NCBI GenBank assembly: GCA_038238245.1
Contig: JBBRXX010000008.1
Coordinates: 62,001 to 126,000 of the forward strand
DNA length: 64,000 bases
Reading direction: 5' to 3'
DNA from: DASQHW01 sp038238245
GTDB taxonomy: Bacteria > Actinomycetota > Acidimicrobiia > IMCC26256 > PALSA-610
Positions 8,344 through 17,200 of this stretch are shown here, in pieces; within the stretch, counting starts at the first letter, position 1; each line of letters begins with the position of its first letter. The position numbers and the translations under genes were made by a program. A model generated the notes under the pieces. That model searched no databases. It was given only the letters and a program-made list of their open reading frames with translations, and had not been told where the DNA came from.

Positions 8344-8892
8344 CTATCCGAAGAACGAGTGGTGCTCGTGGTCACCCAGCTGGGCACGGATCTCACCGAG
8401 CGGGCGATTCTCCGAGTGCACGTTCACGTAGGTCGTGCCCGCCCGAATGGCGTTGACGAACTCGGTGAACTCACCGGCCGCGATGCCTTGCGCGGCGGCG
8501 CCCGCACCGACGTCGGCCGCAGTCAGCGTGCCGGAGATCGTCCCGCCGGCCGCGGGGCATGCCTGCGTGCCTGCCGGCCCGTTGCCGAGATTCGTGCAGA
8601 GGAACGCGACGATGCCGCCGCTGTTGGTCGCGTTCTCGAAGTGGATGTGGGCCTGGGTCGCGTTCGACTCCAGCCCGCTGAAGCTCAGCTCGTACTTGAT
8701 CTGCGTGGCGTCGTGGTTGATCCGGGCGCGGAACTCACCCACACCGGGCGTCGAGAGTGCCGGCGTCTCCTCGTAGCCGGTGAGCGCCTCGTGGAACTTG
8801 CGCGAGCTGCCCCCGGCGGCGGCGACCGTCGCCATTCCCAGCACGGCGGCGACCGCGATCGCGATGAAGACCTTGATGCGGATTCCCTTCAC
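8344..8892 (-). CDS. Secreted CHRD-domain protein
   Basis: This 182-residue protein has a signal peptide (KVFIAIAVAAVLGMATVAAAGG) and then one CHRD domain: EALTGYEETPALSTPGVGEF, a YELSFSGL strand, TQAHIHFEN and the closing TYVNVHSENRPLGEIRAQL. CHRD domains are secreted beta-rich modules first described in chordin; bacterial copies have no settled function and may bind metal through their conserved His residues. An AGGAGG site precedes the GTG start. It is the promoter-proximal partner of the SDR gene, separated from it by the hairpin. Confidence 0.88.
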   Translation of the reverse strand: MKGIRIKVFIAIAVAAVLGMATVAAAGGSSRKFHEALTGYEETPALSTPGVGEFRARINHDATQIKYELSFSGLESNATQAHIHFENATNSGGIVAFLCTNLGNGPAGTQACPAAGGTISGTLTAADVGAGAAAQGIAAGEFTEFVNAIRAGTTYVNVHSENRPLGEIRAQLGDHEHHSFFG

Positions 8893-9047
8893 AGCATTCC
8901 TCCTGGCTCGGGCCGCGCGCTCAGTCCACTCCGGCGCTCGGTCGAGGAGGGATTACGGACCTTCCTCGCAGTCCGTTCAACCGCGAAGCGATCCCGGCAA
9001 GATCTCGCCGTGCGCCGCGGCAGAAAAGCTCGCGCCGCGGTGAGCGA

Positions 9048-9053
9048 TACGGT
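9048..9053 (+). promoter_or_regulatory. -10 box for a leaderless serine hydrolase message
   Basis: TACGGT is followed by exactly 7 nt and then the ATG at 9061. With the usual 6-8 nt between -10 and start site, transcription would begin at the ATG. This spacing favours 9061 over the in-frame GTG at 9040. Confidence 0.45.
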
Positions 9054-9060
9054 TCCGTGC

Positions 9061-10065
9061 ATGCACGGGCGGGAAGCCGTCGATTCCCTTGCGAACGCGA
9101 ACGGCTTCTCCGGGGTCGTGGGCGTCGACCGCGGGGGTCGAATCGAGCTGGCGAAGGCGTACGGCTCGGCGAATCGGGCCTATGGCATCGCGAACGCCGT
9201 TGACACCCAGTTCGGGATCGCGAGTGGTACCAAGGGCCTGACGGCGGCGACCGTCGTGAGCCTGATCGAGGACGGCACGCTTGCGTTCTCGACACCGGCG
9301 CGCTCGGTGCTCGGCGGGGACCTGCCGCTCATCGATGACGACGTGACGGTCGAGCACCTCTTGTCGCATCGCTCAGGCATCGGTGACTACTTCGACGAAG
9401 AAGCCGAGATCGACCTCGACGACTATCAGGTTCCGATTGGCGTGCATCGGCTTGCCACCACCGAGCAGTACCTCGCGGTACTCGACGGATACCGACCGAA
9501 GTTCGCGCCCGGCGAACGGTTCGCATACTGCAACAGCGGATACGTGGTGCTGGCCGTGATTGCCGAGCGTGCGAGCGGTATGCCATTTCACGAGCTCGTG
9601 CACCAACGGGTATGTGCGCCGGCGGGCATGCACGACACCGAGTTCCTCCGCTCGGACGAGCTTCCGCGGCGCGCCGCGATCGGATATCTCGGTCTCGACG
9701 GCGCGACGCGTACGAACGTGTTCCACCTCCCGGTACGGGGGAGTGGCGACGGCGGGATCTACTCGACGGTTGCGGACATCAGCGCCTTCTGGAACGCACT
9801 CTTCGCCGGGCGAATCGTCGCGACCGATCTCGTCGCGGAGATGGTGCGGCCCCGGAGCGAGACGCCACAGCAGTCGCGGTACGGCCTCGGCTTCTGGCTC
9901 CATGCATCGAGCAATGTCGTGATGTTGGAAGGCTGCGATACCGGCGTGTCGTTTCGCAGCGTGCACGATCCGGCGTCGGCGACGACGCACACCGTGATCT
10001 CGAATACCTCCGATGGGGCATGGCCGATCACGCGACTGCTCGACGAACAGCTGTCGACGTCATGA
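9061..10065 (+). CDS. Serine hydrolase, beta-lactamase class C / penicillin-binding family
   Basis: The 334-residue protein carries the class C/esterase motifs: GIASGTKGLTA supplies the Ser-x-x-Lys nucleophile (S-G-T-K), YCNSGY the Tyr-x-Asn motif and LLSHRSGIGDYFD the family loop. No signal peptide is apparent, so it is probably a cytoplasmic esterase or peptidase rather than a drug-inactivating beta-lactamase. The third motif near the C-terminus is weak (HASSNVVMLEGCDTG). The start is supported by the leaderless promoter. It is divergent from the CHRD gene. Confidence 0.82.
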   Translation: MHGREAVDSLANANGFSGVVGVDRGGRIELAKAYGSANRAYGIANAVDTQFGIASGTKGLTAATVVSLIEDGTLAFSTPARSVLGGDLPLIDDDVTVEHLLSHRSGIGDYFDEEAEIDLDDYQVPIGVHRLATTEQYLAVLDGYRPKFAPGERFAYCNSGYVVLAVIAERASGMPFHELVHQRVCAPAGMHDTEFLRSDELPRRAAIGYLGLDGATRTNVFHLPVRGSGDGGIYSTVADISAFWNALFAGRIVATDLVAEMVRPRSETPQQSRYGLGFWLHASSNVVMLEGCDTGVSFRSVHDPASATTHTVISNTSDGAWPITRLLDEQLSTS

Positions 10066-10172
10066 GCGCAGGACCGTAGCGCCGCCTTTGGCAATCGCTG
10101 GCATAGTCATGACCGGCGTTGTCGAGGGCCGCGTCTCGGGACGGCACGCACAGCCAGTACCGTCGCAGCATC

Positions 10173-11069
10173 GTGGTCCAGGCTTCTGATGTGATTGACG
10201 CCCCGAGCGGCATCGCGGCGCGCCCGCGGCGGGCGTTGCTCGCCGTCGCGGCGGTCGCGACGTTGCTGATCGTCGTCCTCTACCAGTTCGCGGTCGAGAC
10301 GAAATGGGGGCAGCGGCTCGACGCCACGGCGGTCAAAGGTCGCGCCGAGCTCCATCGCCGGGGCATTCACGCCGCGGTGCGTCTGCTGACGACCATCGAC
10401 GTCGCGTCACTGGTGCTCCTCGGCGGCGCGATCGTGCTGGTCGCACTGATTCGCGCGCGGCCCCGGCTCGCGGTCGGCGCCGGCACCGTGATCGCCGGGT
10501 CGCTCCTCACCACGGAGCTCCTCAAGAAGGTGGTGCTCTCGCGCCCCGATCTCGGCGTGTTCGACGGGTTGAACCCGGATGGGTCCTTCCCGAGCGGACA
10601 CACCACGATCGCGATGTCCCTCGGCGTCGGCGCAATGATGGTCAGTCCGAGCCGCTGGCGCGCCTTGGTGGCCGCGCTCGGCGCGGTCTTCGCGTCGGCG
10701 GTCGGTGTGGCCGCGGTCGCGACGGCGAGCCATCGCCCAAGTGACCCGATCGGTGCCGCCCTCGTCGTCACGGCATGGGCGGCGACGGTCGCCGCGGTGC
10801 TCGTTCGGCCCGACAACGAGGAAGCGCCCGAACCCGCCGGTGCGCGCGCCAGCCCGTGGTTCGCGCTCGGCGGCTTGGCGCTGCTCGTCGTCGCGTTCGT
10901 CGGGCTCGCGGCGACCGTGGTCGCAATCCACCGCGACAGCGTCGACACCGTCGACCTCGGTGGCGCGTTCCTCGCCGCGGCCAGCGCGATCGCCGGAATG
11001 ATCCTCGTCTGTACCGCCGCGCTGCTGACGGTGCTCCGCGGTGTGGAGCTCGATCCATCATCCGGCTGA
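10173..11069 (+). CDS. PAP2-family membrane phosphatase
   Basis: This roughly 298-residue integral membrane protein has about six hydrophobic segments and the three PAP2 motifs in order: KKVVLSRP, then PSGHTT, then a degenerate SHRPSD in place of SRxxxxxHxxxD. The family removes phosphate from lipid pyrophosphates such as undecaprenyl-PP or phosphatidate, with the active site facing outside. The start is uncertain: a TTG at 10119, this GTG at 10173 and a GTG at 10191 are all in frame. The next gene begins 14 nt downstream. Confidence 0.78.
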   Translation: MVQASDVIDAPSGIAARPRRALLAVAAVATLLIVVLYQFAVETKWGQRLDATAVKGRAELHRRGIHAAVRLLTTIDVASLVLLGGAIVLVALIRARPRLAVGAGTVIAGSLLTTELLKKVVLSRPDLGVFDGLNPDGSFPSGHTTIAMSLGVGAMMVSPSRWRALVAALGAVFASAVGVAAVATASHRPSDPIGAALVVTAWAATVAAVLVRPDNEEAPEPAGARASPWFALGGLALLVVAFVGLAATVVAIHRDSVDTVDLGGAFLAAASAIAGMILVCTAALLTVLRGVELDPSSG

Positions 11070-11083
11070 ACGAGGAGGAAGCC

Positions 11084-11455
11084 ATGCCGATCGCCGGAGG
11101 GCTCATCGCCGAGAGCCTGCGGATCGGGAGCGTCCTGGAGCGTGTCCCGCTCACGGTTACCCGGATCTCACGCGCGGACCTCGGCGACGTCGACGCCGGC
11201 CAGCCGCTCACGTGGACGTTCCTCGATTTCGAAGCCGACGACGAGTACGCCGAATCGCTCGCGGCATTGCTCAGCGAGGTGCTCGAGCCGACGGGCGGTT
11301 GGTACTGCGACTTCCGTAACTCCGACACGACCTTCGTCGTGTTCTCGGGCCGCATCTTCCACTATCCACGCGGCGACCGGGCCGGGCGCGCGGCGGCCGA
11401 GGACCACGGCCGCGCGATCGGTGTCCCCGAGTCGCAACTCGACTGGCCCGAGTAG
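11084..11455 (+). CDS. Conserved hypothetical protein, 123 aa
   Basis: The gene has a strong ribosome site (GAGGAGG, 11072-11078) six bases before the ATG and closely follows the PAP2 gene. The protein opens with MPIAGGLIAESLRIG and contains TWTFLDFEADDEYAESLAALLSEVL followed by WYCDFRNSD and FVVFSGRIFHYPRGD. No signal peptide or membrane segment is seen. The alternating aromatic and charged residues suggest a small soluble alpha/beta protein. I do not recognise the family and assign no function. Confidence 0.7.
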   Translation: MPIAGGLIAESLRIGSVLERVPLTVTRISRADLGDVDAGQPLTWTFLDFEADDEYAESLAALLSEVLEPTGGWYCDFRNSDTTFVVFSGRIFHYPRGDRAGRAAAEDHGRAIGVPESQLDWPE

Positions 11456-11490
11456 GGAGAGGGCGCGGGCTCGGTTCAGGCGAGGAACGT

Positions 11491-11525
11491 CAGCGCGGTG
11501 GGTGCTCTCCGCTGTCTTTTTATTT
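11491..11525 (+). terminator. Possible terminator after the 123-aa gene
   Basis: CAGCG (11491-11495) can pair with CGCTG (11510-11514), directly followed by TCTTTTTATTT. The stem is short (5 bp, with an alternative GCGG/CCGC pairing) but the T-tract is strong. It overlaps the stop codon of the convergent gene at 11520. Confidence 0.45.
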
Positions 11526-11834
11526 CTCGCTGAGGTCGGGATCGAGCTCGTCGGCGCGCGCGTGCAGGTCGGCGGCGTTCGCACGACTTTGCGCCGCGGC
11601 AAGACGCTGCTGCTCGGCGGCAAGCTGTTCACGTTTTGCGCGAGCGGCACGCTCTTGCGCCTCGGCAGCTTGGCGATCCGCCTCGAGCTGCGTGACCTGC
11701 GCCATGTCCCGCGCTTCTCCGGCCTGGCGCCGGCGGTCCTCGATCTTGCTCTGCGCCCGGCGCCGTGCCAGCACGATGCCGACGACAACGAGAACCACCA
11801 CGACGACGAGGACGATCACAATGAGGGTTGCCAT
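11520..11834 (-). CDS. Small membrane-anchored coiled-coil protein
   Basis: This 104-residue protein consists of one N-terminal membrane helix (LIVIVLVVVVVLVVVGIVLA), a basic RRR stop-transfer, then about 70 residues of Ala/Glu/Arg/Gln heptads (for example LEADRQAAEAQERAARAKRE) predicted to form a long coiled coil. Topology should place the coiled coil in the cytoplasm. Such proteins often act as scaffolds or as b-subunit-like stalks, but no specific family is recognised. It ends inside the terminator of the convergent gene. Confidence 0.65.
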   Translation of the reverse strand: MATLIVIVLVVVVVLVVVGIVLARRRAQSKIEDRRRQAGEARDMAQVTQLEADRQAAEAQERAARAKREQLAAEQQRLAAAQSRANAADLHARADELDPDLSEK

Positions 11835-11891
11835 GCGTCATCAGTTCCCAAACTCGCGGTGTCCGACACTCGCGCTGACCGCGGAGAAAGC

Positions 11892-12956
11892 TCACAAAGC
11901 GGCGGTTTCGAACGCCCGGATGCGGCGGGCGATCACGCGCAGCACCGGGTTGTCGTCGCCCGCCACTCCCGGGTACGCGATGCCGCGTTCGGCCGCGAGG
12001 CGCGCCTGGCGGTCGTTGATCGCCGTGGAACGGACCAACGCGAAGATCTCGTGCCATCCCAGGTCGACGACGCGGCGGCCGAGCGCGGCCTCGTACCGGC
12101 TGAGGATGTCGGCCCGCGCGAGGAAACCGGGAACGGACCGCTTCACGAAATGCGTCGTGAGCTCATCGAGGGAGAGAAACCACGCGAGGTCCATCTCCGC
12201 CGGCCCGATCGTGGCCATCTCCCAGTCGAGCACCGACGCAATCGTGCGGTCGTCGGCGTACAGCACGTTGCCGATGCGCGCGTCGCCCCAGCACAATGAC
12301 GCTGGGGGCTCGGTGCCGGGCATGGTCGCCGCGCACCAGGCGATCGCGTCCGCGAGCGCGGCGGTCGGTGTGCCGTCGCTCGCCCAGTCGACGTAGTCGG
12401 TCCACCACGCAACCTCGCGCGCGAGCGACCGCTCACCCCCGCGCAACACGCGGTCAAGTGCCGCACCGCGCCAGTTGACGCGATGGATCGCAGCGAGAAG
12501 GTCGACAAAGGTCCCGTGCATGCGGCACTGCGTGTCGGGATCCGACTCCATCACCCACGGGTCCAGCGCGGGTGCCTCGGGTCCCGGCCGCCCCGGCTCG
12601 TGCGACATCACGAGGAACGGCGCGCCGAGCCATTGCGCGTCGGCTTCGTAAGCGACGACGCCGGGCACGGGAACGGCGCCGGGCGCGAGCGCTTCGAGCA
12701 CGCGCGCCTGCGCGACGAGGTCGTACACCGGCCAGGTCGGAACCGCCGGCGGCAGCCGAACGACGAAGCGATGTTCGCCGCGTTGTCCGCCGGCGGCGCG
12801 GCCCCGTGCCGTCACCAGAAGTGTTTCGTTCGTCCAGCCCGCGCGGGGGCGATCGAGTTGCGCGATCTCGTATCCGGCGTCGGGCCATTGATGCGTGCAC
12901 CACGCCGTGAACCCACGGGCGAGCTCGTCGTCGTTTCGGCGGGCCAGGGTTGTCAT
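11892..12956 (-). CDS. Phosphotransferase family protein (APH/ACAD10-like kinase)
   Basis: The 354-residue protein has the aminoglycoside-phosphotransferase fold: a glycine-poor N-lobe (RAGWTNETLLVTA), the catalytic loop SLCWGDARIGNVLYADD in which Asp replaces the usual HxD context, and the metal motif VLDWEMATIGPAEMDLAWFL. Members next to fatty-acid genes resemble the kinase half of ACAD10/11, which phosphorylates hydroxyacyl substrates; drug resistance is unlikely. It is divergent by 30 bp from a lipid-like operon (CrtC-like protein, P450, acyl-CoA ligase), which supports a role in hydroxylated lipid breakdown. Confidence 0.85.
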   Translation of the reverse strand: MTTLARRNDDELARGFTAWCTHQWPDAGYEIAQLDRPRAGWTNETLLVTARGRAAGGQRGEHRFVVRLPPAVPTWPVYDLVAQARVLEALAPGAVPVPGVVAYEADAQWLGAPFLVMSHEPGRPGPEAPALDPWVMESDPDTQCRMHGTFVDLLAAIHRVNWRGAALDRVLRGGERSLAREVAWWTDYVDWASDGTPTAALADAIAWCAATMPGTEPPASLCWGDARIGNVLYADDRTIASVLDWEMATIGPAEMDLAWFLSLDELTTHFVKRSVPGFLARADILSRYEAALGRRVVDLGWHEIFALVRSTAINDRQARLAAERGIAYPGVAGDDNPVLRVIARRIRAFETAAL

Positions 12957-12986
12957 GCGCGCCCGAGAGGCTACAGAATCGCCGAC

Positions 12987-14168
12987 GTGTCACATCGGAA
13001 CGGCGAGGGCGGCGCGCTCGTCGACGACGACGAGTCGTTCAGCCATCAGGTCGTCGAAACTCACGCGCGCGTCGCGCAAGCTGATCGATCATGGACCGAG
13101 AAGGTCTGTGCGATGGCGGCGGCGCGCGACGGTTCACTGCAGGTTGCCTTCGGGGTCGGGAAGTACACGAACCGCAACGTCTTCGACGGTTACGCGGGCG
13201 TGTCGCGCGGCAAGGAGCAGTGGACGGTGCGCGGGAGCCGGCGGCTCAGCGACGCACCCGACCGGATTGGCGTTGGTGCGATCGACTACGACGTGATCGA
13301 ACGGTATCGGCGCGTGCGATTCGCCTGCGCGGCGAACGACGTCGTGCCGATCTCGTTCGAGTGGATCTTCGTCGCCGTGGTACCTCCGTTGCTCGAACGA
13401 CGCGACCGTCAACTCTCGCGGCGCGGCAACCGCGTCGACGTCGACGTGTTGCGCTATCACCAGATCGGTGTGGCGTCGGGATGGGTCGAAGTCGAAGGTG
13501 TGCGCACGCCGATCGAATCCGGCACCTGGTTCACGACGCGCGATCACTCGTGGGGTGTGCGCCAGGATGTCGGTGTCCCACCGAGCGACATCGAAGGAGC
13601 GCGGCGCGGTGACTCGACGGCGGGGGTGTCGTTCCGATTCTCGTGGAGCCCGATGCTGCTCGAGCGGGCCGACGGCAGTGCCTATGCGATCCATCATCAG
13701 CACCGCGTGATCCGCGCGTTCGGCTACGAGGAAACGATGATCGAAGGCGGGATCGAGCATGCCGACGGACGGGTGGAGCGGTTCGCGGGACTCCGACCGG
13801 AACTCCGTTTCGATGCAGTGAATCGCCGGGTGCTCGGCGGCACCCTGCATTTCACGATGGCCGACGGGAGCACGCGTCCGATCACGGTCGAGGCGATGGG
13901 CGATACCGGTTTCCATCTCGGCGCGGGCCTGTACTTCGGGCTCGACGGGCACCACCACGGCGAGTGGCGCGGCGCGTTGCACGTCGACGGCGAGCACATT
14001 GCCGACTGCACCGAACCCGCGACGGCGAAGCGCTTCCATCAGATTCGCGACGCGGTGCTGCGCGTCGAGGATCCGGTCGGCGGCGGGCGCGGCTGGTGCA
14101 ATTTCCAGACGACGATCACGGGCGCGTGGCCCGACGAGGATCTCGACGAGAGCTCGTCGTTCGTATGA
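12987..14168 (+). CDS. CrtC/hydroxyneurosporene-hydratase-like (lipocalin-type) protein, uncharacterised
   Basis: This 393-residue soluble protein is made mostly of beta-strands with repeated Trp/His/Arg pairs (ESGTWFTTRDHSWGVRQD, GLYFGLDGHHHGEW). That pattern resembles the duplicated lipocalin-like fold of CrtC/AttH-type and related lipid proteins. I cannot place it in a characterised enzyme class. The GTG at 12987 is preferred because CAGAAT lies 7 nt upstream and shorter starts would cut strands. Its stop overlaps the P450 start (ATGA, 14165-14168), so the two proteins are translationally coupled and probably act on the same hydrophobic substrate. Confidence 0.65.
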   Translation: MSHRNGEGGALVDDDESFSHQVVETHARVAQADRSWTEKVCAMAAARDGSLQVAFGVGKYTNRNVFDGYAGVSRGKEQWTVRGSRRLSDAPDRIGVGAIDYDVIERYRRVRFACAANDVVPISFEWIFVAVVPPLLERRDRQLSRRGNRVDVDVLRYHQIGVASGWVEVEGVRTPIESGTWFTTRDHSWGVRQDVGVPPSDIEGARRGDSTAGVSFRFSWSPMLLERADGSAYAIHHQHRVIRAFGYEETMIEGGIEHADGRVERFAGLRPELRFDAVNRRVLGGTLHFTMADGSTRPITVEAMGDTGFHLGAGLYFGLDGHHHGEWRGALHVDGEHIADCTEPATAKRFHQIRDAVLRVEDPVGGGRGWCNFQTTITGAWPDEDLDESSSFV

Positions 14169-15322
14169 ATCCCGAGATCCTCGGTGCGTTCATCGATCCC
14201 GGGTACTACGACGAGCTCGCGCGCCTTCGTCGCGACGAACCGGTGCGCGCGTACGCGCCGAATTCGTGGACGGTCGCCTGCTACGACGACGTGCGCACGG
14301 TGAGTCGCGATCCGGACCGCTTCTGTTCCGGACACGGCGTGCTTCTGAACGATCCACTCCGCCACGGCGTGAAGATCCAGGGATCGGTGCTGCACATGGA
14401 CCCGCCCGAACATGCGCCGTGGCGTGCGCTCGTGAGCCGCCGCTTCACGCCGAGGGCCGTGAGCGTGCTCGAGGACCGCGTCCGGACCGTTGCGCGATCC
14501 GTGCTCGACGAGGTGCCCGCGGACGTGGAGATCGATTTTGTCGACGCCGTCGCGGCGCCGTTTCCAGTGCTCGTGATCGCGGAGCTGCTCGGGATCGAGC
14601 GCGGCGACCGCGAGCAGTTCCGGCGCTGGTCGGACGCGGCGATCGAGTCGCCCGATCAACCGGACGAGAACCTGACCGACCTCGCGGCGTTGTTCCAATT
14701 CCTCATCGATCACGTCGAGCTCCGTCGTGAGCATCCGACCGACGACATCGCGTCGGCGGTCGTCCATGCCGAGATCGAGGGTGACCCGGTCACGACGCGG
14801 GAAGCGGTGGGCTACGTGCTCTCGTTGCTCGTGGCGGGCAACGAAACGACCCGGCACCTCGTGTCGGGAAGCACGCAGGCGCTCGCCGAGCATCCGGAAC
14901 AGCGCGCGCTCCTGGCCCGCGAGCCGGCGCGGATCGCGAACGCGGTCGAGGAGTGCCTGCGATGGGTCACGCCGATCCAGGTGTTCGGGCGTACCGCGAC
15001 GCGCGCCACCGAATTGCACGGCCAGTCGATCGCCGAGGGTGACTTCGTCGTCATGCTGTATGCCTCCGCGAATCGCGACGAGGCCGCGTTCGGCCCGTCC
15101 GCGAGTGCGTTCGACGTGGCGAGGCCGGTTGACGCGCAACACCTTGCGTTCGGGTTCGGCGAGCACTTGTGCTTGGGCGCGGGTCTCGCGCGCCTGGAGG
15201 GCCGGGTGTTCCTCGAGGAGCTCCTCGCACGCTTCCCCGACTACGAGCTGACGGCCGCACCCGAGTTGTCGCGCTCCACGCTCGTACGCGGTGCCACCCG
15301 CATGCCCGTCGTCTGCAGGTGA
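14165..15322 (+). CDS. Cytochrome P450
   Basis: This 385-residue P450 of the short soluble bacterial type has the I-helix LLVAGNETTRHL (AGxET for oxygen activation), the K-helix ExxR in EECLRW, and the haem-cysteine loop FGFGEHLCLGAGLARLE. VLHMDPPEHAPWRALVSRRFTPRAV is the usual B/C region. It needs ferredoxin partners, none of which are adjacent. Translational coupling with the preceding gene and an acyl-CoA ligase 13 nt downstream indicate hydroxylation of a lipid or steroid-like substrate followed by CoA activation. Confidence 0.93.
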   Translation: MNPEILGAFIDPGYYDELARLRRDEPVRAYAPNSWTVACYDDVRTVSRDPDRFCSGHGVLLNDPLRHGVKIQGSVLHMDPPEHAPWRALVSRRFTPRAVSVLEDRVRTVARSVLDEVPADVEIDFVDAVAAPFPVLVIAELLGIERGDREQFRRWSDAAIESPDQPDENLTDLAALFQFLIDHVELRREHPTDDIASAVVHAEIEGDPVTTREAVGYVLSLLVAGNETTRHLVSGSTQALAEHPEQRALLAREPARIANAVEECLRWVTPIQVFGRTATRATELHGQSIAEGDFVVMLYASANRDEAAFGPSASAFDVARPVDAQHLAFGFGEHLCLGAGLARLEGRVFLEELLARFPDYELTAAPELSRSTLVRGATRMPVVCR

Positions 15323-15335
15323 GCGGGAAACGGGC

Positions 15336-17018
15336 ATGAGTGCGCCGACGATCGCCGCGCTCGTCGCCGCGCGCGCGAGCGATACGAACACCGGCCTGGT
15401 GTTCGAGGGACATTCGTGGACGTGGGCCGCTGTCGGCCACGAATGCGCGGTGCGGGCGGCGATCCTCGCCGCCGCTTGGGAGGACGCGGCTGACGGGGTG
15501 CCCTTCCACGTCGGCGTGCTGCTCGACAACGTCCCGGAATACGTCTTCGTGCTCGGCGGCGCCGCGCTGGCCGGCGCCGCTGTCGTCGGGATCAATCCGA
15601 CGAGGCGCGGGGCCGAGCTCGCGCACGACATCCGCCACACCGACTGCGGCCTCATCGTCACCGAAGCGGCACACCTGCCGCTCCTCGAGGGCCTCGACCT
15701 CGGGATCGGCACGGATCGGATCGTCAGCATCGAATCCGGCAGGTGGCAGGATTGGTGCGCGGCGCACGCGGCCGCGTCCATCGCGGCGGAGCTCCCCGGC
15801 CCCGAGGCGCTCTTCGTCCTGATCTTCACGTCGGGTTCGACCGGCGCGCCGAAGGCCGTGCGGGCGACGCAGGGCAGGTTCGCGCGTCTCGGCGCGCGCA
15901 TGCCGTTCGGTGCCGACGACGTCCTCTACTCGCCCATGCCGTTGTTCCACGGCAACGCGCTCGTGTCGAGCTTCGTCCCGGCGTTGACCTCGGGTGCGAC
16001 GATCGCGCTCCGACGCCGGTTCTCCGCGTCGGCGTTCCTCGACGATCTTCGCGAGGTCGGTGCGACGTACTTCAACACGGTCGGTCGCGCCCTGTCCTAT
16101 GTGCTTGCGACACCACCGACGCCGCACGATCGCGACCACAAGGTGAAGTTCGCGCTCGCACCCGAATCGTCGCCCGCAGACATGCGTGCGTTCCGGAAGC
16201 GATTCGGTATCCCGCTCGTGGGCGGATACGGCTCCAGCGAGGGCGCCATCATCATCGCGCCGGTGCCCGGAGCGAAGCCCGGTGCGCTCGGTCTGCCCGC
16301 AGATGGCACCGACGTTGCCGTCGTCAATCCCGCGACGGGCTCGGAGTGCGCACGGGCGGAGTTCGACGAGCACGGGCGGCTCACCAATGCTTCCGATGCG
16401 ATCGGCGAGATCGTCCGCCGCGATCCCGCGCTCGTGTTCGAGGGTTACTACAACAACGACGACGCCACCGCGGCGCGCAACCGCAACGGCTGGTACTGGT
16501 CGGGCGACCTCGGGTACCGAGACGGCGAAGGCATTTTCTACTTCGCGGGTCGCTCCGCCGACTGGATGCGGGTCGACGGCGAGAACTTCGCGGCCGCTCC
16601 CATTGAGCACATCCTCGGCCGCCATCCCGACGTCGCCGCGGTCGCGGTCTACGGCGTGCCCGATCCGGTGACGGGCGACCAGGTGATGGCGGCCCTCGAG
16701 CTGCGGCCCGGGCGCGCCTTCGACGCCGGAGAGTTCGCCAGGTTCCTCGTGGCCCAGCGCGACCTCGGCAGCAAGTGGGCGCCGCGATTCGTACGCGTCG
16801 TCGACGCGCTGCCCGTCACCGGCGCGGACAAGATCGCCAAGCTCCCGCTGCGGGCCGCGGGCTGGGACCCGGGCCTGGGCGAGGTCTGGTGGCGGCCCGC
16901 ACGCGACGCCGCCTACGAGCTGCTCACCGACACGAGCGCGGCGGCGATCGCAAGGCAGTTCGCGCAGCACGGCCGCGCCGAGCTCCTCTCGAACGCAGCC
17001 TTTCGGGAGAGCGGGTGA
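15336..17018 (+). CDS. Acyl-CoA synthetase (AMP-forming), FadD17-like
   Basis: The 560-residue ANL-superfamily ligase activates a carboxylic acid to its acyl-AMP and then its CoA thioester. Motifs in order are FTSGSTGAPKAVRATQG (P-loop), YGSSEG, YWSGDLGYRD and VDGENFAAAPIE (hinge). The C-terminal lysine is in PVTGADKIAKLPLR. Its sequence resembles mycobacterial FadD17, a ligase linked to steroid side-chain degradation; this is from memory. It completes the unit that starts at 12987. Its last three codons and stop lie antisense to the 3' end of tRNA-Gly. Confidence 0.87.
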   Translation: MSAPTIAALVAARASDTNTGLVFEGHSWTWAAVGHECAVRAAILAAAWEDAADGVPFHVGVLLDNVPEYVFVLGGAALAGAAVVGINPTRRGAELAHDIRHTDCGLIVTEAAHLPLLEGLDLGIGTDRIVSIESGRWQDWCAAHAAASIAAELPGPEALFVLIFTSGSTGAPKAVRATQGRFARLGARMPFGADDVLYSPMPLFHGNALVSSFVPALTSGATIALRRRFSASAFLDDLREVGATYFNTVGRALSYVLATPPTPHDRDHKVKFALAPESSPADMRAFRKRFGIPLVGGYGSSEGAIIIAPVPGAKPGALGLPADGTDVAVVNPATGSECARAEFDEHGRLTNASDAIGEIVRRDPALVFEGYYNNDDATAARNRNGWYWSGDLGYRDGEGIFYFAGRSADWMRVDGENFAAAPIEHILGRHPDVAAVAVYGVPDPVTGDQVMAALELRPGRAFDAGEFARFLVAQRDLGSKWAPRFVRVVDALPVTGADKIAKLPLRAAGWDPGLGEVWWRPARDAAYELLTDTSAAAIARQFAQHGRAELLSNAAFRESG

Positions 17019-17080
17019 CGAGGATCGAACTCGCATAGCCAGCTTGGAAGGCTGGAGCTCTGCCATTGAGCTACACCCGC
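17010..17080 (-). tRNA. tRNA-Gly (anticodon TCC)
   Basis: Read on the minus strand, the molecule folds as a standard cloverleaf: acceptor GCGGGTG/CACCCGC, D-stem GCTC/GAGC, anticodon stem CCAGC/GCTGG around CTTCCAA, and T-arm with TTCGATC. The anticodon TCC reads GGA/GGG codons. CCA is not encoded. The 3' end overlaps the stop of the acyl-CoA ligase gene on the other strand by 9 bp. Confidence 0.93.
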
Positions 17081-17200
17081 GGCGGGAAGCGACCACGCTA
17101 GTGGCCGAGCCTCGAGGTGGGCCCTGGCCCGGCCGCCCGCAAGCCGCCCGGGGCGACCAAACGCCGCTCAATTGCACTGGCCAAGTGCCGATGTACCTCT

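Noticed and set aside
9040..9060. GTG 9040 as start of the serine hydrolase
   Set aside because: A TANNNT box lies exactly 7 nt before ATG 9061 and inside the extension, so transcription probably starts at 9061.
9061..10065. Beta-lactamase resistance gene
   Set aside because: No signal peptide and weak third motif; class C-fold esterases of this type are common and not drug-related.
11892..12956. Aminoglycoside resistance gene
   Set aside because: The catalytic loop and context match lipid-associated ACAD10-like kinases, not resistance enzymes; the same holds for the gene at 49675.
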